Shown piece after piece: positions 8,500-17,464 of a DNA stretch of 64,000 nucleotides. Made by a program: the position numbers and the translations under genes. The DNA is from an uncultured beta proteobacterium (GTDB lineage: Bacteria > Pseudomonadota > Gammaproteobacteria > Burkholderiales > Burkholderiaceae_C), in NCBI GenBank assembly GCA_903876735.1, contig CAIRAW010000081.1:1-64000 (forward strand). Reading direction: 5' to 3'. The stretch's first letter is position 1, and every line of letters begins with the position of its first letter. Under the pieces are notes generated by a model, which ran no database searches, was not told the origin of the DNA, and saw nothing but the letters and a program-made list of their open reading frames with translations.

Positions 8500-10122
8500 T
8501 CAGATGCTCAGCAAGTTTCGCCCGTCCATCGCCGCAGCCGCAGCGCGAGCGGTCAAAACACAGCCGCCGAGAAACGTGCCTTCCAGCGCGCGCAAACCAT
8601 GCACGCCACCGCCACCAAAGCCGGCGGCTTCGCCAATCGCAAACAGGCCCGCAATCGGTTGCGCGGCAGCATCCAACGCCCGGCTTTGCAAGTCGGTCTG
8701 AATGCCGCCCAGGCTCTTGCGGCTGATGACGAATTCACGAATGGCGATCAGGGGCATGGCCTTGCTGTCCAGTATCGGCTGGTTGGCGCAGGTGCGAATC
8801 TTGTCGCCGGAGTAGCCGCGTGCATAGGCGATACGGCGCAATTGCTCGTCGTTGCGGAACTTCGGCTTCAGGCGCAACTGTTCATCAAAGCGCGAAACAA
8901 CCTGTTCCAGCGTGGCCAGATGCACCGCATCATCGCCCTGCAAGGCATTCATCTTGTCCACCAGCTCTGGCAGGCTCTGCGCCACAACCACGTCCTTACA
9001 GTTTTCAACCAGGGTATTGACCAGCCAGCGGTTGCCGAACACCAGTTCGCGCACGAAGGAGAACCACTTCTGGTCGCGGATGCTCGGGTTGTGCGATGAG
9101 CCGGACACCGCCAACTCCTTGAGGGCAATCTTCCAGTTCAGCAACTGCCATGAATACTGGCCCGGCTGGCGGCAAATCTGGGTGACCAGATCGCGCGTGT
9201 CAAAACCCGTGACCAGCGGCTGCGGCCCGATGCGTTCGCCCCGGGCATAGAGCCACAGGGCCGACTTGGGCGGCACCAGGCTCAAGCCGGCGTGCGGCTT
9301 GCTCGATGCATAGTGGTGCACGCCAGCGGCATAGTTCCACATATTTTTCAGGTGCGTGACTTGCGCACCGGCCACCTGCGCCGCATCATGCAGACGGCCA
9401 TCGGCGTACTGGTGCGAGCCATTGAGAATGACCGGCGGCGGGCTCTGCCAATCAGGATGCCAATTGGCGCGCACGCGGTCAATGCTGCCGTTGATGCCGC
9501 CCGCCGCAATCACCACGACCTCGGCGCGCTCTTCGAAGGCTGTGCCGTTGCGCTGGTGCACGCCATGGCAACCAACGACACGACCGGCCTCGCACAACAG
9601 GCCTTCCACACGCTGCTCAAAACGCAATTCCAGACGCTGCGCCCATTGCGCTTGTTGCAAATGCGCCAGCAGCACGGTGACCAGTTTCTCTCCCGTGCCC
9701 CATACCAGATGAAAGCGCGGCACCGAGTTGCCCGGCGTGAACTGGCCGCGCTCGACCCAGTGCGGTACCGGAAAATACTTGACGCCTTTGCCGCGCAGCC
9801 ACCAGTACATGTGCTCGGTGCAGTGCGTCACATAGGCCTGGGCCCAGCGGCGCGGCCAATGCGCGTCGGGCCCGAATTCGGCAAACGCGTGCCAGTCGGC
9901 CAGCGCCAGTTCAACACTGTCACGGGCGCCGGCGCGGCGCTGCTCCGGCGTGTCCACCGCGAACATGCCGCCCATGCTCTCTCTCGCCAGGCCGCCCAGT
10001 TTGTCGGGCTGATCGCGGTCCAGCAGGAGCACGCGGCGCCCCTGCTCGAGCAACTCGATGGCGCAAACGATGCCGGCGATACCGGCGCCAATAATGATGA
10101 CTTCAGCCGTCTGGTTCTTCAT
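8500..10122 (-). CDS. FAD-binding dehydrogenase (fumarate reductase/KstD-like flavoprotein)
   Basis: This 540-residue flavoprotein has an N-terminal dinucleotide fold (GAGIAG at residues 12-17, closing with LLLDRD) and a C-terminal FAD segment (GLFAIGEAAGFGGGG near residue 495). Together they define the FAD-binding 2 family that includes 3-ketosteroid dehydrogenases and fumarate reductases. No signal peptide is seen. The ATG has AAGGAG five bases upstream. It is followed at 57 bp by the ThDP enzyme on the same strand. The substrate cannot be read from the sequence. Confidence 0.85.
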   Translation of the reverse strand: MKNQTAEVIIIGAGIAGIVCAIELLEQGRRVLLLDRDQPDKLGGLARESMGGMFAVDTPEQRRAGARDSVELALADWHAFAEFGPDAHWPRRWAQAYVTHCTEHMYWWLRGKGVKYFPVPHWVERGQFTPGNSVPRFHLVWGTGEKLVTVLLAHLQQAQWAQRLELRFEQRVEGLLCEAGRVVGCHGVHQRNGTAFEERAEVVVIAAGGINGSIDRVRANWHPDWQSPPPVILNGSHQYADGRLHDAAQVAGAQVTHLKNMWNYAAGVHHYASSKPHAGLSLVPPKSALWLYARGERIGPQPLVTGFDTRDLVTQICRQPGQYSWQLLNWKIALKELAVSGSSHNPSIRDQKWFSFVRELVFGNRWLVNTLVENCKDVVVAQSLPELVDKMNALQGDDAVHLATLEQVVSRFDEQLRLKPKFRNDEQLRRIAYARGYSGDKIRTCANQPILDSKAMPLIAIREFVISRKSLGGIQTDLQSRALDAAAQPIAGLFAIGEAAGFGGGGVHGLRALEGTFLGGCVLTARAAAAAMDGRNLLSI

Positions 10123-10164
10123 GCTGTCTCCTTAAGCAAACCACCGCACCGCAAAATCATCATG

Positions 10165-12354
10165 TCACGCGCTTGGCAGGGCACTCTGGCGCGAGCGCGC
10201 CAGAGCCACGTACCACTCCAGACAGCCCGGGTTCGCTATTGCTTCGCGGTGCAGCACGGCTTCAAGCGCATGTCCCAGCAGGAGCTTCTTGATCGGCAAC
10301 TCCTGCTTTTTGCCGGAGAGCGTGCGCGGGATTTCAGCCACCTGAAAGATCTCGTTGGGCACGAAGCGCGGCGACAAGGCGGTTTTGATCGCCTCAACGA
10401 TTTTGCGCTTGAACGCCGCATCCAGTGTGGCACCCTCGCGCAACACGACAAACAAGGGCATATAGCTTTCACGCCCCAGGTATTCGAGATCGACCACCAT
10501 CGAGTCCAGCACTTCGGGCAAGGCCTCGATCGCGCTGTAGAGTTCGCTGGTTCCCATGCGCAAACCATGGCGGTTGATGGTGGCGTCACTGCGACCATAA
10601 ATGACACAACCGCCATTGCTTCCAACCTTGAGCCAGTCACCGTGACGCCAGACCGGCGGCTTGCCAGCCTGGCCCGGGTACATGTCAAAATAGCTGGCCA
10701 GGTAGCGCTGCTTGCCGACATCGCCCCAGAAATACAAGGGCATGCTGGGAATGGGCTGGGTGCAGACCAGTTCCCCCACTTCATCGACAACGGCCTGGCC
10801 TTGCTCGTTCCAGGCCTCCACCGCGCAGCCGAGTGCCCGGCATTGCATTTCGCCCACAACCAGGGGCAACTCGCGGTTGCCGCCGATAAAGGCACCCGCG
10901 AAATCGGTGCCACCGGAGATGTTGCACCACCAGATATCGCCCCCACGCTCGCTCACTGCGTGTGCTTCGCTGCCCCCCGAGGGGGCTAGTTTTCCTTGGG
11001 GCGGCCCGGCGGAAAACTCGTTGCCCCCACGCTCGCTCACTGCGCTGGAGCGCAATTTACGGAACTGCTCGGTGCCCCAGGCTTGCGCATCGGCGCTCAG
11101 GGGTGAACCGGTGCTGCCAAGCGCGCGAATTGCGCAGAGATCGCCGCAAGTGCTCAGGTCAACGCCTGCCTTTTGACAGTTGGCGTAGAACGCCGCGCCA
11201 GCACCAAAAAATGTCACGCCCAGCTCGGCGGCGAACCGCCATAAGGTGGTCCAGTCAGGTGCTTGTTTGTTGCCGGCCGCATCGACGGTGCTGCCCCCGG
11301 GGTTGCCATCAAAGAGGCAGCAGGTGGTACCGCCGAGCAGGCCGCTGATTTGTGCATTCCACATCACCCAGCCGGTCGAGCTGTACCAGTGGTAGCGTTC
11401 ACCCAGGGTATTGGGTTCGTAGCTGCAGCCGATATCGTTGTGCAGGCACTTGAGTGTCTGGGCCACCAAAATGGTTCCGCCGTGGCTGTGCACGATGGCT
11501 TTGGGCAGACCGGTGGTACCGCTGGAATAGACAATCCACAGGGGGTGCTCGAACGCCAGCCAGAGCGGCTCAAATGCCGCTGTTTGGGCGTCGCTTCTGG
11601 CCGTCGCCACTGTGAAACTTTCACAACTGGCCAGATCGGGGATGGCGCAAAAATCCAGCCCGAGGTTGTTCTGCAAAATGACGTGGCGCACCGTCGGCAA
11701 CGCGGCGCAGAGTTCTGCCACCACCGCCGTTCGATCGAAATCACGCCCACCGTAACGCACGCCATCACAGGCAATCAAGACCTTGGGTTCGATCTGCTTG
11801 AAGCGGTCGAGCACCGCACTGCTGCCCATGTCGGGCGCGCAAATGCTCCAGACGGCGCCAAGACTGGCCGTTGCCAGGAATGCGACGATCGCCTCTGCCG
11901 TATTGGGCAGGTAAGCCACGACCCGGTCTCCGGGCTGCACGCCCAGGGCCTGCAGGTAGAGCGCGAGCGAGGCAACCTGGCGCTGCAATTCGGGCCAGCT
12001 GAGGCTGCGTGCAGGCGCCTTGCCCAGGCTTTTTTCGTTGTGGCTGAGGATGGCAGGAAACCCAGCGGCCTGGGCCGGCACCACATGGCGCAGCACCTGA
12101 CGCGCATAGTTGGCCTGCGCCCCAACAAACCACCGGGTGTTTGGCATCGGCGCTCCGTCACACACCATGGAGTGGTCGGTGGGCGACTGCAAGTCAAAGT
12201 AATCCCAGATGCTTTGCCAGAAGGCGTCCAGATCGTTGGTTGACCAGCGCCACAGCGCATCATATGAATCGAAAGTCAATCCACGCTGCGACTGCAGCCA
12301 GTTTTGGTACAAACGAATCTGGGGAATACAGGGTGGCGTAGCAGCTTGCGTCAT
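10165..12354 (-). CDS. aacS: acetoacetyl-CoA synthetase with an in-frame repeat insert
   Basis: Activates acetoacetate to acetoacetyl-CoA with ATP. Adenylate-forming motifs include YSSGTTGLPKAIVHSHGG near residue 280, the family segment WWCNISGGTDFAGAF near residue 475 and RHGLRMGTSELY near 590. At 729 residues it is longer than usual. Residues about 437-472, between QFRKL and DIWWCN, are a Gly/Ser/Pro-rich insert encoded by a palindromic repeat with a duplicated 22-bp unit. The frame stays open, so the gene appears intact, though activity with the insert is unproven. It may act with the two enzymes downstream. Confidence 0.93.
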   Translation of the reverse strand: MTQAATPPCIPQIRLYQNWLQSQRGLTFDSYDALWRWSTNDLDAFWQSIWDYFDLQSPTDHSMVCDGAPMPNTRWFVGAQANYARQVLRHVVPAQAAGFPAILSHNEKSLGKAPARSLSWPELQRQVASLALYLQALGVQPGDRVVAYLPNTAEAIVAFLATASLGAVWSICAPDMGSSAVLDRFKQIEPKVLIACDGVRYGGRDFDRTAVVAELCAALPTVRHVILQNNLGLDFCAIPDLASCESFTVATARSDAQTAAFEPLWLAFEHPLWIVYSSGTTGLPKAIVHSHGGTILVAQTLKCLHNDIGCSYEPNTLGERYHWYSSTGWVMWNAQISGLLGGTTCCLFDGNPGGSTVDAAGNKQAPDWTTLWRFAAELGVTFFGAGAAFYANCQKAGVDLSTCGDLCAIRALGSTGSPLSADAQAWGTEQFRKLRSSAVSERGGNEFSAGPPQGKLAPSGGSEAHAVSERGGDIWWCNISGGTDFAGAFIGGNRELPLVVGEMQCRALGCAVEAWNEQGQAVVDEVGELVCTQPIPSMPLYFWGDVGKQRYLASYFDMYPGQAGKPPVWRHGDWLKVGSNGGCVIYGRSDATINRHGLRMGTSELYSAIEALPEVLDSMVVDLEYLGRESYMPLFVVLREGATLDAAFKRKIVEAIKTALSPRFVPNEIFQVAEIPRTLSGKKQELPIKKLLLGHALEAVLHREAIANPGCLEWYVALARSRQSALPSA
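10939..11044 (-). repeat. palindromic repeat element inserted in frame in aacS
   Basis: The element carries a 16-nt block (10995-11010, complement of GCCGGGCCGCCCCAAG), an 8-nt spacer and a palindromic 15-nt core GCCCCCCGAGGGGGC (10972-10986). A 22-bp sequence starting GCCCCCACGCTC is present twice (10939-10960 and 11023-11044), offset by 84 bp or exactly 28 codons. The same 16-nt block and core occur twice in metX on the opposite strand. Confidence 0.85.
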
Positions 12355-12468
12355 GTCCCAAGGTTAATCTGGTTTGACCCACAAAAACAATAGCGACTGA
12401 CCCTTGTTTGACAGTGCCCGGCATCCGTTTTGTTTATAGTTCCAGCCATCTTTCTGATTGGAACCCGC

Positions 12469-12891
12469 ATGCGCATCTGGAACAAAGTGATTTCCCTGGA
12501 CGAACTCAACGCCATTCACGTCGACACCGCAGTGACCCACCTCGGTATCGAGTTTCTTGAGATGGGTGACGACTTCCTCAAGGCTCGCGTGCCAGTAGAC
12601 CATCGGACACGACAACCCTATGGTTTGCTCCACGGGGGCGTCAGCGTGCTGCTGGCCGAGACACTGGGCTCATGCGGTGCGGCATTTTCCAACCCGGATG
12701 GTTACCGCGCGGTCGGGCTCGACATCAATGCCAACCACATCAAGAGCGCCACCAGTGGCTGGGTGACCGGCGTGGCGCGTCCGGTCCACATGGGCCGCAG
12801 CACACAGGTCTGGCAAATTGACATGCACAACGATGCCGGCGAACTGACCTGCGTCTCGCGCATCACCATGGCGATTTTGGCGCCGCGCTGA
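12469..12891 (+). CDS. hotdog-fold thioesterase (PaaI/YdiI-like)
   Basis: This 140-residue single-domain hotdog acyl-CoA thioesterase hydrolyses CoA thioesters in the cytoplasm. The family motif GLLHGGVSVLLAETLGS near residue 55 carries the catalytic Glu and the HGG turn, followed by a GLDINANHIKSA strand typical of the YdiI/MenI/EntH group. The ATG at 12469 was chosen over an upstream TTG because the family sequence begins there. It is divergent from aacS and convergent with the adenosyltransferase gene. The natural substrate cannot be assigned. Confidence 0.88.
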   Translation: MRIWNKVISLDELNAIHVDTAVTHLGIEFLEMGDDFLKARVPVDHRTRQPYGLLHGGVSVLLAETLGSCGAAFSNPDGYRAVGLDINANHIKSATSGWVTGVARPVHMGRSTQVWQIDMHNDAGELTCVSRITMAILAPR

Positions 12892-12909
12892 AGCCCCGCC
12901 TTCAGCGCG
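12884..12909. terminator. hairpin between convergent genes
   Basis: Ten-base arms CGCGCTGAAG and CTTCAGCGCG surround a six-base loop and overlap the thioesterase stop codon. There is no T run on either side, so a role as a bidirectional terminator between the convergent thioesterase and adenosyltransferase genes is only suggested. Confidence 0.4.
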
Positions 12910-12928
12910 GCCGATCGCCGGCTACGTG

Positions 12929-13504
12929 TCAGGTATCGCTGCGAGCAAGCCGCTCACTGCGCCAATACACATCGTCGCCCACCGTGCCGTCCGGGCGGTA
13001 GCGGTTGAGCACGCGGGCCAGTACGAACAACAGATCGGACAAGCGGTTCAGGTATTGGCGCGGCGTATCCTTCAACGCGTCCTGCGCCTCCAGCGCCACC
13101 ACGGCGCGTTCAGAACGACGCGCTACCGTGCGACAGACATGGGCCTGTGCCGCAGCGCGTGTGCCGGCCGGCAGAATGAACTCCTGCAGGCGCGGCAGCG
13201 CCTGGTTGTGCTCGTCCAATGCGGCGTCCAGTGCCAACACCGCCTCGGCCTTGAGCAATTCAAAACCAGGGATCGACAGTTCGCCACCCAGGTTGAAAAG
13301 CTGGTGCTGGATTTCGACCAGCAAGGTTCGCACCGGGCTTGGCATGTCCTCACACAGCAAGACACCGATATTCGAGTTGAGCTCATCAACATCACCCATT
13401 GCATGAATGCGCAGGCTGTTCTTCGAGACGCGGGTGTTGTCGCCCAAACCAGTGCTGCCGTCGTCACCGGTGCGGGTGGCGATCTGCGTCAGTCGTTGTC
13501 CCAT
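12929..13504 (-). CDS. cob(I)alamin adenosyltransferase, PduO type
   Basis: Transfers the adenosyl group from ATP to cob(I)alamin to make coenzyme B12. The 191-residue protein has the N-terminal ATP-binding signature TRTGDDGSTGL at residues 10-20, DVDELNS near 38, and a C-terminal LNRLSDLLFVLAR helix, all diagnostic of the PduO/MMAB fold. Its start lies about 100 bp from the divergent GlcD-type dehydrogenase. No other cobalamin genes are nearby. Confidence 0.93.
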   Translation of the reverse strand: MGQRLTQIATRTGDDGSTGLGDNTRVSKNSLRIHAMGDVDELNSNIGVLLCEDMPSPVRTLLVEIQHQLFNLGGELSIPGFELLKAEAVLALDAALDEHNQALPRLQEFILPAGTRAAAQAHVCRTVARRSERAVVALEAQDALKDTPRQYLNRLSDLLFVLARVLNRYRPDGTVGDDVYWRSERLARSDT

Positions 13505-13607
13505 AATGAAGCTCCTGTTATTGGTCTATTGTTGCAGCAAAATACAGCACCGCTATTTTCGGGGACATGCCGCGAAAGGCACGGCCCTTCATCTGTTGAA
13601 AGAACCC

Positions 13608-15026
13608 ATGAACACCCAGGCATCGCCCCTCCTACCTGCCGTCGCACCACGTGAAGTACCGGCGGCGCTGATCGACGCGCTGAAATCTCGTTTTCTTGAG
13701 CAGTGCTCCACGGCGCTGGTGGTGCGTGAACAGCATGGTCGCGATGAATCCTCGTTTGAGGCGCCACCCCCTGCGGCCGTGGTATTTGCGCAAAGCACAC
13801 AAGACGTGGCGGACGCCGTCAAACTGGCCGGCGGGTTCAATGTACCGGTGATTCCGTTTGGCGTTGGCACCTCGCTTGAAGGGCATTTGCTGGCGGTGCA
13901 AGGCGGCATCAGCATCGATGTCAGCCGCATGAACCAGGTGCTTTCCATCAACGCCGACGATCTGACGGTCACAGTGCAGGCGGGCGTCACACGCAAGCAA
14001 GTCAATGAAGCGGTCAAATCCACCGGTCTGTTCTTCCCGATCGACCCCGGCGCCGACGCCACCCTGGGCGGGATGAGCGCCACGCGTGCCAGCGGCACCA
14101 ACGCCGTGCGCTACGGCACCATGCGCGAGAATGTCCTGGCACTGGAGGTGGTGACCGCCAGCGGCGAGATCATCCGCACCGGCACCCGTGCCAAAAAGAG
14201 CAGCGCCGGCTATGACCTGACCCGCCTGCTGGTGGGCTCTGAAGGCACGCTGGGTGTGATCACTGAGGTAACGGTCAAGCTTTACCCGCTGCCCGAGGCG
14301 ATCTCGGCAGCCATTTGCTCCTTCCCCAGCATCGAGGCGGCCGTACGCAGCACGATTCAGATCATCCAGATGGGCATTCCAATTGCGCGAGTCGAGCTGA
14401 TAGACGGCAAGACCATGCGCATGGTCAACGCCTATGCCAAGCTGGATCTGCGGGAGGAGCCTTTGCTGCTGATGGAGTTTCACGGCTCGCCGGCCAGCGT
14501 CAAAGAGCAGGCCGAAACCGTGCAGGAGATCGCTACCGAATTTGGCGGTAATGCGTTTGAATGGGCAAGCACGCCAGAGGAGCGCACACGGCTTTGGACG
14601 GCGCGGCACAACGCCTACTTTGCCGCGATTCAGTCCAAGCCAGGATGCCGCGCCATTTCAACCGATACCTGCGTCCCGATCTCGCGCCTGGCGGACTGTC
14701 TGCTCGACTCGGTGACAGAAGCCGACGCCAGCGGCATCCCTTACTTTCTGCTCGGCCACGTCGGCGACGGCAATTTCCACTTTGGCTATTTGATCGACCC
14801 GACCAAGCCCGAAGAACGCGAAGTGGCAGAAAAGCTCAACCATGCCCTGGTGGCGCGCGCGCTGCGGCTGGAAGGAACCTGCACCGGCGAACACGGCATA
14901 GGCCTGCACAAGATGGATTTTCTGGTTTCAGAAACCGGTAGTGGAGCGGTTGACATGATGCGCAGCATCAAACGCGCACTCGACCCGAAGAACATCATGA
15001 ACCCGGGCAAGATCTTTACGCTGTAG
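13608..15026 (+). CDS. FAD-linked D-2-hydroxyacid dehydrogenase (GlcD/Dld type)
   Basis: This 472-residue flavoprotein of the vanillyl-alcohol oxidase superfamily likely oxidises a D-2-hydroxyacid such as D-lactate or glycolate. The N-terminal FAD domain shows PVIPFGVGTSLEG (about residue 80) and the PGADATLGGMSATRASG stretch (about 145). The C-terminal FAD-oxidase domain contains GHVGDGNFH and ends with LDPKNIMNPGKIF. The ATG at 13608 fits the family; the reading frame upstream of it overlaps the divergent neighbour. D-lactate and glycolate specificity cannot be told apart here. Confidence 0.9.
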   Translation: MNTQASPLLPAVAPREVPAALIDALKSRFLEQCSTALVVREQHGRDESSFEAPPPAAVVFAQSTQDVADAVKLAGGFNVPVIPFGVGTSLEGHLLAVQGGISIDVSRMNQVLSINADDLTVTVQAGVTRKQVNEAVKSTGLFFPIDPGADATLGGMSATRASGTNAVRYGTMRENVLALEVVTASGEIIRTGTRAKKSSAGYDLTRLLVGSEGTLGVITEVTVKLYPLPEAISAAICSFPSIEAAVRSTIQIIQMGIPIARVELIDGKTMRMVNAYAKLDLREEPLLLMEFHGSPASVKEQAETVQEIATEFGGNAFEWASTPEERTRLWTARHNAYFAAIQSKPGCRAISTDTCVPISRLADCLLDSVTEADASGIPYFLLGHVGDGNFHFGYLIDPTKPEEREVAEKLNHALVARALRLEGTCTGEHGIGLHKMDFLVSETGSGAVDMMRSIKRALDPKNIMNPGKIFTL

Positions 15027-15061
15027 GGTCAGGCGACGCCACGCCTTTAAGACCTCGTCTC

Positions 15062-16003
15062 TCAGCGGGTAGCGCCGCGCGTGAGCTTGTCGATCAGACC
15101 GTTGAGTTCGTCAATTGAGCCAAACCGGATCGCAAGTTCACCCATTTCCTCGAGTCGGCCCGCCCGCTTGACACGCTTCTTGACCCTGACTTCGACCTCA
15201 GCCGTGAGCAGGTCCGACAGTTCTTCTTCAACCCGCTTGATATCGCGCGACTTTTCTTTTTTGGGCTTGACCGAGGTCAAATTAAATTCCGCACTGAGCT
15301 TTTTGGCCAGGCTCTCGGCTTCGCGCACCGACATCTTGCGCGCACTGATCTGACTGGCCGCTGTGATCTGGGTGGCGCGGTCAAGTACCAGCAGTGCACG
15401 GGCGTGTCCCATGTCCAGATCACCCGCCATCAGCATGGTTTGCACCGGATCAGCCAGATTGAGCAGGCGCAGCAGATTGCTGGCCGCGCTGCGAGAACGT
15501 CCGACGGCTTGCGCCGCCTGTTCGTGAGTTAGTCCAAACTCCTTGATCAAGCGCTGCAGACCTTGGGCTTCTTCCAACGGATTGAGGTCTTCGCGTTGAA
15601 TATTCTCGATCAACGCCATGGCGGCGGCGGCTTCATTGGAAACATCGCGCACCAGCACCGGAACACTGTCCAGCCCGGCCAGCTTGGCAGCACGGAAGCG
15701 GCGCTCACCCGCGATGATCTCGTACTTTCCCGCATTCGCACCTTCAGTCAATCGGCGCACCAGGATTGGCTGCAAGATGCCCTGGGCTTTGATCGATTCG
15801 GCCAGCTCGTACAGAGCCCCTTCATCCATGCGGGTTCGCGGCTGGTACATGCCGGGCAACATATCGGCCAACAACAAGGACGCCGGGACCCCTGGATTGA
15901 CGGGGTTGCCGATCGACGTATCAAATGCCGCCGTTTCGCTTACTTTGGGCCCGAGCAATGCTTCGAGTCCGCGGCCCAGGCCTTTTGGTTTTTTGGTGAC
16001 CAT
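15062..16003 (-). CDS. parB: chromosome partitioning protein ParB
   Basis: Binds parS centromere sites and spreads along DNA to load condensin and direct origin segregation with ParA. The 313-residue protein has an N-terminal GLGRGLEALLG motif, the CTP-binding arginine patch GERRFRAAK near residue 100, a helix-turn-helix around 140-165 (LTHEQAAQAVGRSRSAASN) and a C-terminal dimerisation region. AAGGA precedes the ATG. parA lies upstream on the same strand, separated by a small hydrolase gene. Three parS sites lie about 2-3.5 kb away in rsmG-mnmG. Confidence 0.96.
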   Translation of the reverse strand: MVTKKPKGLGRGLEALLGPKVSETAAFDTSIGNPVNPGVPASLLLADMLPGMYQPRTRMDEGALYELAESIKAQGILQPILVRRLTEGANAGKYEIIAGERRFRAAKLAGLDSVPVLVRDVSNEAAAAMALIENIQREDLNPLEEAQGLQRLIKEFGLTHEQAAQAVGRSRSAASNLLRLLNLADPVQTMLMAGDLDMGHARALLVLDRATQITAASQISARKMSVREAESLAKKLSAEFNLTSVKPKKEKSRDIKRVEEELSDLLTAEVEVRVKKRVKRAGRLEEMGELAIRFGSIDELNGLIDKLTRGATR

Positions 16004-16051
16004 TGATTTGTCCTTGTTAATTTTCCAGTGAACAGATTCTGAACATGCGCG

Positions 16052-16588
16052 CTACCGATCAAGCTGGCGCAGCAATTCATATCCCGCCGGCCAATCGCCG
16101 AGACCCGACTCGGCGTTGATATGGCCTTGCTGCCCCGCATCAACATAGTCGGCACCCCAGGCACTGGCGAAAAGGCGAGCCCGCGCTTCCGCGCAATACG
16201 GGTCATTGCGACTGCCGACCAGAATGCTTTTAAAAGGCAAACCTTGCAGGGCAATGGGCGACCAGCTGCTCAGAACCGGCCGCAGCTCCTCGCGCTCTGC
16301 ATCCCCCGGGGCCACCAGCAACGCCGCGCTGACGAGATGCGTATGCTGCGAGTGCGCAGCCCACGATGCAACCAGAAGGCAGCCCAGACTGTGCGCCACC
16401 AGAATCGTCGGTTCGGCACGGTGCAGCAAAACCTCTTCCAACCGGGCGATCCAGTCGCCGCGCAGCGGGCGCATCCAGTCATGCTGATCCAGGCGCTGAT
16501 AGCCGTACAAACGCTCCCACCGGCTTTGCCAATGGTCGGGACCGGAATTCTGCCAGCCCGGCAAAATCAATATATTGGCAGCATTCAT
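16052..16588 (-). CDS. RBBP9/YdeN-family serine hydrolase
   Basis: This 178-residue small alpha/beta hydrolase has the nucleophile elbow VAHSLGC near residue 64, an Asp in SRNDPYC near 124 and a late His in GHINAES near 155, giving a plausible Ser-Asp-His triad. The start segment ILILPGWQNSGPDHWQSRWE is characteristic of the RBBP9/YdeN family. It sits between parA and parB on the same strand and is probably co-transcribed with them. No role in partitioning is implied and the substrate is unknown. Confidence 0.88.
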   Translation of the reverse strand: MNAANILILPGWQNSGPDHWQSRWERLYGYQRLDQHDWMRPLRGDWIARLEEVLLHRAEPTILVAHSLGCLLVASWAAHSQHTHLVSAALLVAPGDAEREELRPVLSSWSPIALQGLPFKSILVGSRNDPYCAEARARLFASAWGADYVDAGQQGHINAESGLGDWPAGYELLRQLDR

Positions 16589-16638
16589 TCGCTACGTTTT
16601 CGATAGCTAATTGTGGTTTGTAGTGGTGGCCCGTTCGG

Positions 16639-17424
16639 CTACATCGTGTCGATGCGCTCGACCATTTCCCGGGCAAACGCCACAAATGCCTGCGCGCCCT
16701 TGCTTGAGGGATCGAAAACAACGCCGGGAACACCGTAGCTGGGGGCCTCCGCCAAGCGCACATTGCGTGGAATGACGGTGTTGAACACCTTGTCGCCAAA
16801 ATGGTTCTTGAGTTGCTCGCTCACCTGCTGTTGCAAGGTGATGCGGGGGTCAAACATGACGCGCAACAGGCCGATGATGACCAGATCCTTGTTCAGGTTG
16901 GCGTGCACCTGCTTGATGGTGTTGACCAGATCTGTGAGCCCCTCCAGCGCAAAGTATTCACACTGCATCGGGACGATCACACCATGCGCACAGCACAGGC
17001 CATTGAGCGTCAGCATCGACAGCGATGGCGGGCAATCAATCAGTATGAAGTCATAGTCTTGCTCCACCTCTGCCAGCGCCTGTTTGAGGCGTTTCTCGCG
17101 ACGCTCGACGTCGACCAGTTCAACCTCCGCCCCCGTCAGTTCTCGGTTGGCCCCCAGAATGTCGTAGCTGCAACCAGCTGCTATCAGTTTGTCACTCTTG
17201 GCCCGCGCCTCGGCAACCGAGGCGGACTCCAGTAGCACGTCATAAATGGTGAGACTGAGTGCACGCTTGTCGACGCCAGACCCCATCGTGGCATTGCCTT
17301 GCGGGTCAAGGTCCACCAGCAGAACACGCTGCCCGACCTGGGCCAGACCGGCTGCCAGATTGACGGCTGTAGTGGTCTTGCCAACACCGCCCTTTTGATT
17401 GGCGATGCAGAATATTTTGGTCAT
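16639..17424 (-). CDS. parA: chromosome partitioning ATPase ParA
   Basis: This Walker-type ATPase binds the nucleoid and moves ParB-parS complexes after replication. The 261-residue product has the deviant Walker A KGGVGKTTTAVNLA at residues 11-24, an ILIDCPPSL Walker B region near 125 and no N-terminal helix-turn-helix, so it is a chromosomal (Soj-type) rather than plasmid type Ia protein. It is upstream of the hydrolase gene and parB on the same strand. Confidence 0.96.
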   Translation of the reverse strand: MTKIFCIANQKGGVGKTTTAVNLAAGLAQVGQRVLLVDLDPQGNATMGSGVDKRALSLTIYDVLLESASVAEARAKSDKLIAAGCSYDILGANRELTGAEVELVDVERREKRLKQALAEVEQDYDFILIDCPPSLSMLTLNGLCCAHGVIVPMQCEYFALEGLTDLVNTIKQVHANLNKDLVIIGLLRVMFDPRITLQQQVSEQLKNHFGDKVFNTVIPRNVRLAEAPSYGVPGVVFDPSSKGAQAFVAFAREMVERIDTM

Positions 17425-17464
17425 GGAGTGCTTACCTGATGTGACGTGAAAAGGGAATGCAGCA

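Noticed and set aside
6587..8701. 704-residue plus-strand open frame opposite the ThDP enzyme
   Set aside because: The opposite strand encodes a full conserved enzyme with a good ribosome site; this frame has no family character.
10939..11044. Frameshift or assembly error breaking aacS
   Set aside because: The insert keeps one open frame with intact AacS motifs on both sides, and the same element occurs in frame in metX.
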